Origin: Bacteroidales bacterium
GTDB taxonomy: Bacteria > Bacteroidota > Bacteroidia > Bacteroidales > P3
Reading direction: 5' to 3'
DNA length: 64,000 bases
NCBI GenBank assembly: GCA_017439185.1
Contig: JAFRTM010000012.1
Span: 62,001 to 126,000, forward strand
The notes under the pieces were generated by a model, which had not been told where the DNA came from, did no database searches, and was given only the letters and a program-made list of their open reading frames with translations. The translations under genes were made by a program, and so were the position numbers. Of the stretch, positions 25,706 through 34,101 are shown piece by piece. The stretch's first letter is position 1. Each line of letters starts with the position of its first letter.

Positions 25706-26761
25706 TTAGCGGCACTGGTCAGTGAAATATCTGTCGGCAGTCTTCACTCCGAGGGAGGATGCTTTGATCCAGTCTTCGGTTGCCCCCTTGGCGTCTCTCA
25801 TCATCTCTTTCACGTTGCCGCGATACATGTAAGTGTTGCCGTTATGTGGCTCCAAGGCGATGGCAGCGTCGAGGTCGGACACGGCTTTGGCATATTGTCC
25901 CATATGGTAATATGCGATGCCGCGGTTGGAGAGGGCACTGGTATAGGTGGGCTCGTGGCTGAGGCATACGGTAAAATCGTCTATAGCTTCTTGGTAGTTG
26001 TGGAGGTTTGCATTGACCACACCGCGACCGTTATATGCTTTGTAGTATTTCGAGTCGCGGATAATGGCCTGTGTGTAGTCATTGATGGCTTTTTCCGGCT
26101 CCTCAATCTTGGTGTATATGCTGGCGCGGTTGCAGTAGTACATGGCTTTGGGCGACATCTCAATGGCTTTAGAATAGTCTGCCAAAGCCAGTTCGAAGCG
26201 TCCCAGTTGACGGTAGGTGCTGCCGCGGTCGTTGTATATTTCGGGTTTGTCAATGCCATTATCGATAGCATTGGTCATATCGGATAATGCTCCCTCGTAG
26301 TCGCCACTGGAGAATCGGATGGAGCCTCGTTTGTAATAGGCATCGCCGAACTTGGGGTTCTCGTTGAGGCAGTTGGTGAGAGCAGTGACTTCGTCTTTTT
26401 GGCGGGTGGTCTCTTTGTATATCTGTGCGAGGATATAATAGATGGTGTCACGACCGGGATGTAGGCCTGTCTCAAGATAACTGTTGAGAGAGGCTTCGGC
26501 ACCTTTATAGTCGTAGATAGCCCTTTGGGCCGAGGCCATCAGCAGGTAGGCATCGGTCATACGGGGGTCATGTTTTATGGCGTTTTTGGAGTAGTCTATA
26601 GCCTCATTGTATTTCTTGGCATTGTATTGTTCAACTCCTTGGTTGTATATCTGTATAGCCATCTCCTTGTAGCTGGGCGGCACGTCGACTTTCAGGGTGT
26701 CTTGCGCCATTGCTGTTGTGCCTGCTATACATATAAATGCCAAAAGTAGTACTTTTTTCAT
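25706..26761 (-). CDS. Secreted TPR protein
   Basis: 351 residues. Signal peptide MKKVLLLAFICIAGTTAMAQ, then about eight tetratricopeptide repeats from residue 33 to 335 (units such as AYNGRGVVNANLHNYQEAID and ALSNRGIAYYHMGQYAKAVS). Probably a periplasmic scaffold. It directly precedes the PorE-like gene on the same strand, so it may act in the same envelope complex; that is inferred from position only. Confidence 0.85.
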   Translation of the reverse strand: MKKVLLLAFICIAGTTAMAQDTLKVDVPPSYKEMAIQIYNQGVEQYNAKKYNEAIDYSKNAIKHDPRMTDAYLLMASAQRAIYDYKGAEASLNSYLETGLHPGRDTIYYILAQIYKETTRQKDEVTALTNCLNENPKFGDAYYKRGSIRFSSGDYEGALSDMTNAIDNGIDKPEIYNDRGSTYRQLGRFELALADYSKAIEMSPKAMYYCNRASIYTKIEEPEKAINDYTQAIIRDSKYYKAYNGRGVVNANLHNYQEAIDDFTVCLSHEPTYTSALSNRGIAYYHMGQYAKAVSDLDAAIALEPHNGNTYMYRGNVKEMMRDAKGATEDWIKASSLGVKTADRYFTDQCR

Positions 26762-26976
26762 CAGTTTGTGCGTATTTTTATATTGTATAATTTTATATCA
26801 ACGTATGTAATTAATTGTTTGTCAATGAGATTTGTGCAGAAGTACTATCAAATTAACGTGAGTAAAGATAAACATTTTTTTTATTCTATCAATATTTTTA
26901 GGTAATATTTTTTACGGTAGTGGGTGAAGGAGACGATAGGAAAAGGTAATGATAGTTATCGGCTAAAGCCATAGCG

Positions 26977-27504
26977 TCATATCACGCGCCAATAGTCTTT
27001 CTTGCGTGGCTTTGGTTCGCGAGGTGGTACAGCGGGATATCCTAAAGCAAGGGCGCCTACTCCCATAAGGTTGTCGGGAAGACCATAATGTTGGAGGAGT
27101 TCACGACCTTCGGGTGTGTCGAACATCTCGCGTTCGCGGTTGATCCAGCAGGAGGCAAGACCGATGGAGTGGGCGGCGAGCATCATGTTACCGAGAACTA
27201 AAGAGCCGTCTGCCATACCGTTTTTCCATTGTTCGGGCCGTGAGGCGAAAACGAGAACTATGGTCGGTGCACCATAGTAAGGATTGTCGGAAGTTCCCAT
27301 TATTGTGGCGTTCATGGTCACAAGTTTGACTACTTCCGTAGGATCTTGTACGGCCACTATCCAAGGATCTTGCAATCCTTTGCCTGTTGCTGCCCAGGTG
27401 CCGGCTTCAAGGACGGTGCGCAGTTCTTCAGGGGTAATCTGCTGCGGTTTGTATTGGCGGCAACTACGCCGTTCGCGGATGGCTTTCAGTGTTTCATTGT
27501 CCAT
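26977..27504 (-). CDS. Nitroreductase family protein
   Basis: 175 residues. FMN-dependent oxidoreductase fold: N-terminal LKAIRERRSCRQYKP holds the FMN-phosphate-binding Arg pair, AGTWAATGKGLQDPW corresponds to the family's xAPSxxNxQPW loop, and GxGALALGYP is the usual C-terminal FMN loop. C-terminal RKKDYWRVI. Last gene of the operon that begins with the S46 peptidase, 12 bases behind the ABC permease. Substrate not predictable. Confidence 0.9.
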   Translation of the reverse strand: MDNETLKAIRERRSCRQYKPQQITPEELRTVLEAGTWAATGKGLQDPWIVAVQDPTEVVKLVTMNATIMGTSDNPYYGAPTIVLVFASRPEQWKNGMADGSLVLGNMMLAAHSIGLASCWINREREMFDTPEGRELLQHYGLPDNLMGVGALALGYPAVPPREPKPRKKDYWRVI

Positions 27505-27516
27505 ATTTCAATAAGT

Positions 27517-28833
27517 TTAATTTTTTGTTTTAAGGAAACCCAATAGGTCTTTGTATGTAAGTCTTCGTCCGTAGGAGAGAATGCCTCGCCGGTATATGCG
27601 GGCGGCTATCCATGTGTTAATCGGGAACGAGAGTGCCAGCAGGGCAATACTCAAGATGGCTTGCCAGATGGGAACTCCGAAGGGAAGGCGTATCATCATT
27701 GCAACTGGGGAAGTAAACGGGATGAGGCTTAGTGCCATTGCCAAGTCCCCGGAAGGGGCTTTGATGATGGCGGGCATAAGCAACATTACAAGCATAAGTG
27801 GAAGTGTGAGTGGAAGGGTGAACTGTTGTCCGTCGCTGTCACTGTCTACCAACGAACCTACGGCAGCGAAGAGTGTGGCGTAGAAAAAGTAGCCTAACAG
27901 GAAATAGATAAGGAACATCGGTATTATCAGCGAGAAATCAATGGCGACGAGTCCTTGCATCAGCTCACTCACAGGCTCGGAGGTCTGCTCCATAAGATCT
28001 TCGCCCTTGGTGGCAATCTCGCTTATGGTCTGGCGGCTTTCGGCCTGCTCAAAGAGGGTCGGGTTGGTGGCTCGCACACCGAGCATGCCAACCATGGAAA
28101 GGAGTAGCCATAGGATAAACTGTGTAAGGCCCACAAGTCCGATACCTACGACTTTTCCCATCATCAGCTGGAAGGGCTTTACCGATGAGACAATAACTTC
28201 GACGATGCGGGAGGTCTTCTCTTCTGCCACACCACGCATCACTGATGCTCCAAACATGAAGATGACAAAGAATATCACCATCCCGAACACAAGTCCGACT
28301 ACAGTCTTGATCTCAACGAAGGCTTGTTTTCCTGTTTCGAGCGATTTGGTATGCAGTTTCAGTGATTGTGCGTTGATGGACTCAAACTCTTCCTCGCTTA
28401 TGCCGTGGACATCTTGAAGGATAATGTTCCTTATGCGGTTCTGTAGTTGCGAGGAAATGTCGGATTGCAGTTCGCTTGAAGGCACTTTGTCTTGGTAGTA
28501 GAGAAAGGCGTCGTTTGGAATGGTTGTCTCGCGAGCCGGGATATAGAGCACGGCGTCAGCACTTCCGGAATCGCGTACCATGCGTTGTGCATAGGCAACC
28601 GAGGGCGCCATCTTGTAGGTGATATGGTTGGAGGAGCGGAATGCATCGTTAAAGATGCCGGTGTCATCAACCACAAGTACCAATGAGTCTTCACCGCTCT
28701 TGCTGGCCATAATAATAGGCACGGCATATAGGGCAGCCATAAGCACAGGGACGATTATCGACAGGATCCAGAACGATTTCTTGCGGACCCTTGAACTATA
28801 TTCTCGCTGTATTATCAGCAGTATTTTTCTCAT
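27517..28833 (-). CDS. ABC transporter permease, NatB type
   Basis: 438 residues. One membrane segment near the N terminus (SFWILSIIVPVLMAALY), a large extracytoplasmic domain of about 150 residues, then five or more membrane segments from about 180 (FGMVIFFVIFMFGASVMRG with the typical EEKTSRIVEVIVSSV after it). This is the ABC-2/NatB layout, for export of ions or small molecules. It follows its ATPase after 26 bases; together they form a complete exporter. Substrate unknown. Confidence 0.9.
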   Translation of the reverse strand: MRKILLIIQREYSSRVRKKSFWILSIIVPVLMAALYAVPIIMASKSGEDSLVLVVDDTGIFNDAFRSSNHITYKMAPSVAYAQRMVRDSGSADAVLYIPARETTIPNDAFLYYQDKVPSSELQSDISSQLQNRIRNIILQDVHGISEEEFESINAQSLKLHTKSLETGKQAFVEIKTVVGLVFGMVIFFVIFMFGASVMRGVAEEKTSRIVEVIVSSVKPFQLMMGKVVGIGLVGLTQFILWLLLSMVGMLGVRATNPTLFEQAESRQTISEIATKGEDLMEQTSEPVSELMQGLVAIDFSLIIPMFLIYFLLGYFFYATLFAAVGSLVDSDSDGQQFTLPLTLPLMLVMLLMPAIIKAPSGDLAMALSLIPFTSPVAMMIRLPFGVPIWQAILSIALLALSFPINTWIAARIYRRGILSYGRRLTYKDLLGFLKTKN

Positions 28834-28859
28834 AGTCTTGTTCTCTCTTGTTGTGTATG

Positions 28860-29753
28860 CTATTCGCTTATCGCTTTTATGAATATGTCGTTCATCGATG
28901 GCAATATCTGGTTTACGCTTCGCAGCTTACATTGTGGAAGGATGGCTGCTATCAAGGTGTTTATGTCCGACTCGGCAATGTCTATGTCGGCTTGCCACAG
29001 ATTGCTGTTGTATTGTTTGTTTCTGATTTGGCAGTTTGCTGGTAGGGCAATGTCGGCACTGGTTTCTGCCTCAATATGCCATAGCCCGCAGGCAAAGCGT
29101 TGTCTTACTTCGCGGACATTCCCTTGTAGGACGACGTGTGAGTGGTTGATGAGTGCGAAGGTGTCGCAGATTTCTTCTACGGATGCCATATTGTGGGTAG
29201 AGAGAACCACGGTGGCACCTTCGTCGCGTAAACGGAGTATCTCGTTTTTCAACAACTCGGCATTGAGTGGGTCGAATCCGCTGAATGGCTCATCGAAGAT
29301 GAGGAGCTTCGGCTCGTGGAGCACGGTGGTTACAAACTGCACTTTTTGCTGCATTCCTTTTGACAGCTCTTCAACTTTCCGGTTCCACCATTGCTCGATG
29401 TCCAGATGGTCGAACCACCAGTGCAGGCGGCTCTCGGCTTCACGGGTGCTAAGTCCTTTCAGTTGCGCCAGATACATGGCTTGCTCTCCCACTTTCATCT
29501 TGCGGTAGAGGCCGCGTTCCTCGGGGAGATAACCGATCTGGGCCGTGTGGCGTGGGGACAGTGGCTCTCCATCGAAGAGGACGGTTCCTTCGTCGGCTGA
29601 TATTATCTGGTTGACAATACGTATCAAAGTGGACTTTCCTGCACCGTTGGGCCCGAGCAGTCCGAAGACAGTGCCTCGGGGGACTGTGATGTTTACCTTG
29701 TCAATGGCAGTATGGGTGCCGTAACGTTTGGTTATGTTTTGTATATCTAACAT
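28860..29753 (-). CDS. ABC transporter ATP-binding protein, NatA type
   Basis: 297 residues. Walker A GPNGAGKSTLI near 34-44, signature LSKGMQQKV near 134, Walker B LLIFDEPFSGFDPLN near 153, and H-loop STHN near 189. The C-terminal ~80 residues form the extra domain common in the DUF4162 subgroup. Partner of the permease at 27517. Confidence 0.95.
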   Translation of the reverse strand: MLDIQNITKRYGTHTAIDKVNITVPRGTVFGLLGPNGAGKSTLIRIVNQIISADEGTVLFDGEPLSPRHTAQIGYLPEERGLYRKMKVGEQAMYLAQLKGLSTREAESRLHWWFDHLDIEQWWNRKVEELSKGMQQKVQFVTTVLHEPKLLIFDEPFSGFDPLNAELLKNEILRLRDEGATVVLSTHNMASVEEICDTFALINHSHVVLQGNVREVRQRFACGLWHIEAETSADIALPANCQIRNKQYNSNLWQADIDIAESDINTLIAAILPQCKLRSVNQILPSMNDIFIKAISE

Positions 29754-29766
29754 AGTTGCTCTTTGT

Positions 29767-31794
29767 CTATGCCATTTTACTCTTGTGAATTCGAATCAGA
29801 AGAACTTCCGCCAATATGCATATTAGTGCTATTATGAGACACCACCGCCAGATCTCTTTACCGTGGGTGGCGAGGGCTGCATATTGTTCGGTATTCCCGG
29901 GTTCAATAACTTTGCAATCCCCGTCGGGGTGCTGTTGTAGCACGGATTTCTTGAGTTTGCTGCGAGACATGAATTGCATCGATGACTCTTGGCGGTCGTT
30001 GTTGAAGGCGACTATTTCTGTGGTGTTACCGTCATCAAGTACATAGTTTCCAGGTGTTAGAGGCAGCCCGGCTGTAAGCAGCCCGTTCGGTGTGGTCCTC
30101 ACAGCGGTGATTTGGCTCTTGTCGTTGTCGCCGGCTTTTATCAACTTGGTCACGGTACCGTCGTATAAGTTTTGCAGTGGCACTATGTCTGATGCTCCTA
30201 TTGTGGAATAAAGGGATGTGGGCTTCCCTCCAAACAAGGCCATATTGAGGAGCGTGGGAACGAATAGGGACTGCGACACAAAGTCGGTATGGTCGGAGGT
30301 AAGTGGGGCTGCTATCAGATAGATGTTGCCTTGGCCATATTTCACGCCTGAGAGATAAGGTGTGCCGTCGGCCATCCCGATCAGCTCTTCACTGACGGAT
30401 TCTGCACTGGCCATTATAGGATAGAAACCTTTTATTCTTGGCAATTCCAGGTCGTCGCTGTTGGCGTGGGTGAACACTTGCTTGTAGAGCGTAGCCGTGG
30501 ATGAGAACCGTGTGCAGGGCATCTCGTTTTCTTCATAAGATCCCAGCCGTGGCGCCTGAAACAGGGACAAGGCTTGGTTATATGAGTCTTTGTTGCCTTT
30601 TTCTGAGGGAATCATCAGCAATGCCCCTCCGTTTTCTACATATCGTCTCAAGGTCTCGCCAAGTCCGCTGCTTATGTCTTCAAGTTCGTTTAGTATGACG
30701 AAGTCGTTATCTTCTATCGATGCGTAATCGACTTTCTTTATGTCAATGGACTTGTATATGAATAGGCTGTCGTATGCAAACAGTGAGCGCAGATGTGGGT
30801 TTTCCCCGTGGCTGCTAATGACTTCAACATTGTGGCGGCCGCTCATATTGAGAGCAAAGAACATTGTGTCGTCAAATGTTATGGGGTAGTCTTCGGTCAC
30901 GATCATTCCGTAGTGGGCTCCGGCAGTGGGGGAGGTGAAGTGCATTTCTACAGTTTTCGTCTCGTCGCTGGCTATGTCCACTGAGGAAATGGCACGTTGC
31001 TCGCCGTCGATATAAAGCCGCAGTGGTATCGACTGCAACTCGTTGTCTCCGTAGTTGTGTATAGTGGCGAAGAGGGTAAGGCCGATCCCTTCGTAGCCGC
31101 GGGGAGGCTCAAGCCAGCAACTGTCTATGCCGATGTTCGCCACCGACTGGCTTTTCAGCGGAACGAGCATCACACGGCAACTGCTGTCGCTCTCGAATTC
31201 ATCGACAAAGGTCTCTTGGAAGTCGCTGATGACGTAGGCGTCTTTTACGGGTGCGGATTGCGACTTCAAGAAGTCTCGTTGGCGGTTTATGACTTCACTC
31301 AGTGTCGTGGTGGACGAGGTCTCTCGCACTTCGTCAATCTCTTTCAGAAGGGCGTCTTGCGACAACGGTGCGAGGCTCTTGTCGCTGGTGACAAGTTGGA
31401 ATCGGGTGTCGGGTGGGAGGACTTTCGCTATGGCGGTCGCCTGCTTCCGGGCTTGCTCTATCAGCACTCCCTCCTTGCCCTCTCGCGACATGCTATATGT
31501 GTTGTCGATATAGATGCTCACCACTCGGTAACCGTTCTCCACTTTCCCCCCTTTAGGGGTAAGCACGGGTTGGGCGAACGCCAGCACAAGGAATACGATT
31601 GTCAGCACCCTCATCGCAAGTGTCAGCCACTGCCTCAACTGCGACTGTCTCTTGCTCTCGGTCTGTAGCTCTTGCAGTAGGGTAGTGTTGCTGAAATACA
31701 CCTTGCGAAATCGGTGGAATCTCACAAGGTGTATCACTATCGGCACAGCCACTGCCGCCAGTGCTATCAGAAACAATGGGGCGACAAACGTCAT
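29767..31794 (-). CDS. BatA-like VWA-domain membrane protein
   Basis: 675 residues. Begins with the aerotolerance-regulator N-terminal domain: two membrane segments (PLFLIALAAVAVPIVIHLV and LAMRVLTIVFLVLAFAQPVL) joined by a basic loop HRFRKVYFSNTTLLQEL. A von Willebrand A-like domain follows with a MIDAS-type IYIDNTYSMS near 91; a long beta-rich extracellular part with a glutamine-amidotransferase-like stretch; and a C-terminal membrane anchor. BatA-type proteins are linked to envelope stress in Bacteroidetes; function is not settled. Starts 9 bases after the S46 peptidase. Confidence 0.8.
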   Translation of the reverse strand: MTFVAPLFLIALAAVAVPIVIHLVRFHRFRKVYFSNTTLLQELQTESKRQSQLRQWLTLAMRVLTIVFLVLAFAQPVLTPKGGKVENGYRVVSIYIDNTYSMSREGKEGVLIEQARKQATAIAKVLPPDTRFQLVTSDKSLAPLSQDALLKEIDEVRETSSTTTLSEVINRQRDFLKSQSAPVKDAYVISDFQETFVDEFESDSSCRVMLVPLKSQSVANIGIDSCWLEPPRGYEGIGLTLFATIHNYGDNELQSIPLRLYIDGEQRAISSVDIASDETKTVEMHFTSPTAGAHYGMIVTEDYPITFDDTMFFALNMSGRHNVEVISSHGENPHLRSLFAYDSLFIYKSIDIKKVDYASIEDNDFVILNELEDISSGLGETLRRYVENGGALLMIPSEKGNKDSYNQALSLFQAPRLGSYEENEMPCTRFSSTATLYKQVFTHANSDDLELPRIKGFYPIMASAESVSEELIGMADGTPYLSGVKYGQGNIYLIAAPLTSDHTDFVSQSLFVPTLLNMALFGGKPTSLYSTIGASDIVPLQNLYDGTVTKLIKAGDNDKSQITAVRTTPNGLLTAGLPLTPGNYVLDDGNTTEIVAFNNDRQESSMQFMSRSKLKKSVLQQHPDGDCKVIEPGNTEQYAALATHGKEIWRWCLIIALICILAEVLLIRIHKSKMA

Positions 31795-31803
31795 AGGGCT
31801 GCT

Positions 31804-33972
31804 TTATCTCACTAAGTCGATCTCTTCTACAAGATTCTGTGCGTTGGCATATTTGTCTATAACCCACATCATGTAGCGAGAGTCAAGGCAGATGCAGCGT
31901 TGCAGGTTCTCTTCGAAGTCTATGTCGCCGCTCATGGCCTCGCTGTTGCCGTCAAAGGCAAGACCTATCAGGTTTCCGTTGGCGTCGATCACGGGCGATC
32001 CAGAGTTGCCTCCTGTTATATCGTTGTTGGTGATGAAGCAGGTGGGCAGCTGCCCCTTCGAGTTGGCATAGCGGCCATAGTTTTTGCTGTAGTACAAAGA
32101 TTTCAGGTGGGCGGGAACGTTAAACTCCGAGTTTGTCGGGTCTTCTTTCTGTATAACGCCGTCGAGGGTGGTGTAGTAACTGTAGTTTACGGCATCTTTC
32201 GGGCTGTAGGCTTTCACGTTGCCGTAGGTGAGGCGGATTGTCGAGTTGGCGTCGGGCGACATCAGCTTCTTGCCGTTGTTTATCTGCAAAAGTCCGTCAA
32301 CATAGTCTCTCTGGCCTCTCGTAAGTCCGTCGGCCGAAGTCTTCGGGATTTGCATATATACTTCGCGGTATTTCGTATAGGTCTCGAGGCCGGCTGCATA
32401 GATGGGGTCTTTCTCCAATGCCTTCTTCGAAGGTTTCGTGAGGAACTGGTTGAAGCTCTCCTCGTTGGCGAAGATGCTCTTCTTGAACATGTCTGCCACG
32501 TATGCTTTGAAGTTGCCTTTATGTTTTTTGTTCGCCGCTTTCAGGAAGTCGGGGCAGTAGCGCTGGTTCATCTTGCCATAGACATAGTCCATCAGTGCTG
32601 CCATCACTTTCTGCTCGGTCTCTTCGTTGTAGTCTTTGTAGAACTCTGCCGCGCTGGCTTTGATATACTCGATGCCGGCTTCTCTCTCGGCGGGGTCTTC
32701 GATGTCCAGTACCTGCATCAGTCCCATTCCGGTCTGTACCGACTGCCACAGCAGCTCAGGTCCGGTCAGCAAGCCCTCTTCCAGGTACATCAACGCTTCG
32801 CGGTAGGGTCTGCGGTCGGCATATCCTTCTTTTATCAGCTGCAGCGCCTGCTGGTATTTCGGTTGTTTGTCCTGTGCCCAGGCCGAGTACTGGCGCTCTT
32901 CTTCTCTCTTCAGCTCCATCGTGCCGAGGTTGGCCAGCGCCTTGTTCTGCTCGTTGCTGTATTTCCAATAGTTCGAGCAGCTCGCATATTTCGACGCATA
33001 CTGTATCCTGATTTTCTGGCTCGAGGCCATCTCTTCCCTCAGGATGTTTATCTTCACCGTCCTCAGCTCATAGCGTAGCTTGTTGGTGATGTTCATCGTC
33101 TCCTCCAGTCCGTAGGAAGTGAGGAAATGGTTGGTGGTGCCGGGAAATCCCATCACCATGGCATAGTCTCCGTCCTTCAGCTCTCCGATGCTCACCGGTA
33201 GGTGGTGTTTGGGCTTTAGCGGAATATTCTGTTTGTTGTATGCAGCAGGCGAACCGTCGGGTGCCGTGTATATTCTGAAAAGCGAGAAGTCGCAAGTGTG
33301 CCTCGGCCACGACCAGTTGTCGGTGTCGCCTCCAAACTTGCCCATCGAGCTCGGCGGTGCTCCCACAAGTCTCACATCCTTGTAGATCTTGTGCACGAAC
33401 AGGAAATACTGGTTCCCGCTGAACATCGCCTTCACCGTTGCCTCGCAGCCGGGATGCTCTTTCACAGCCTTCTCCGACAACTCTTTTATCAGACGTGCCA
33501 CCGTCTGGGCCCTGTCGCCCTCGCTCATATCGTCGCTCAACGCATTCGTGATTTTTTCGGTGACATCGTCCATCCTCACCAATATCGAAGCTGTCAGTCC
33601 AGGATTTGGCAACTCCTGGTCTTTGCTGTATGCCCAGAATCCGTCCCTCAGGTAGTCATGCTCCACCGACGAGTGCTCTTGCAACTTTCCGTAACCGCAG
33701 TGGTGGTTGGTCGACACCAGCCCTTGGTCCGAGATGATCTCGCCCGTGCAGAAATGCCAGAACGGCGAGCCCTCGTTACCCAATCCGATGATTGCATCCT
33801 TCAGACAACTCTGGTTTATACTGTATATATCGTCTGGCGAAAGTTTGAATCCCGCCTTCTGCATATCCGCATAGTTCTTCCCGATCAGCGACAACAGCCA
33901 CATTCCTTCGTCGGCCCTCGCCACCGGCGCCGCCATCAGCACCGCCAGAATCAATCCTAATACTTTCTTTTT
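31804..33972 (-). CDS. S46 family dipeptidyl-peptidase
   Basis: 722 residues from MKKKVLGLIL, which gives a proper signal peptide (cleaved at ARA-DEG); the frame extends 11 codons upstream without one. Serine exopeptidase of the DPP7/DPP11 group that frees N-terminal dipeptides in the periplasm for amino-acid use. Catalytic His in STNHHCGYG near residue 90 and Ser in GNSGSPV near 658 are present. Eighteen residues after the Ser is Gly (LAFDG), which matches DPP7-type rather than DPP11-type (Arg) specificity, suggesting hydrophobic P1 residues; this rests on my recalled alignment. First gene of a five-gene operon. Confidence 0.93.
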   Translation of the reverse strand, partial: KKKVLGLILAVLMAAPVARADEGMWLLSLIGKNYADMQKAGFKLSPDDIYSINQSCLKDAIIGLGNEGSPFWHFCTGEIISDQGLVSTNHHCGYGKLQEHSSVEHDYLRDGFWAYSKDQELPNPGLTASILVRMDDVTEKITNALSDDMSEGDRAQTVARLIKELSEKAVKEHPGCEATVKAMFSGNQYFLFVHKIYKDVRLVGAPPSSMGKFGGDTDNWSWPRHTCDFSLFRIYTAPDGSPAAYNKQNIPLKPKHHLPVSIGELKDGDYAMVMGFPGTTNHFLTSYGLEETMNITNKLRYELRTVKINILREEMASSQKIRIQYASKYASCSNYWKYSNEQNKALANLGTMELKREEERQYSAWAQDKQPKYQQALQLIKEGYADRRPYREALMYLEEGLLTGPELLWQSVQTGMGLMQVLDIEDPAEREAGIEYIKASAAEFYKDYNEETEQKVMAALMDYVYGKMNQRYCPDFLKAANKKHKGNFKAYVADMFKKSIFANEESFNQFLTKPSKKALEKDPIYAAGLETYTKYREVYMQIPKTSADGLTRGQRDYVDGLLQINNGKKLMSPDANSTIRLTYGNVKAYSPKDAVNYSYYTTLDGVIQKEDPTNSEFNVPAHLKSLYYSKNYGRYANSKGQLPTCFITNNDITGGNSGSPVIDANGNLIGLAFDGNSEAMSGDIDFEENLQRCICLDSRYMMWVIDKYANAQNLVEEIDLVR

Positions 33973-34101
33973 CATAGATTGTAAAACTCTTTTTTTATTA
34001 TACATTATTATATTAGTTCAATTCTATTTCCATCCTCTCCCAACTCAAACCAACCATTACTTAACCTTTAACCAACCTTTAACCAAACACGTACCATCCT
34101 C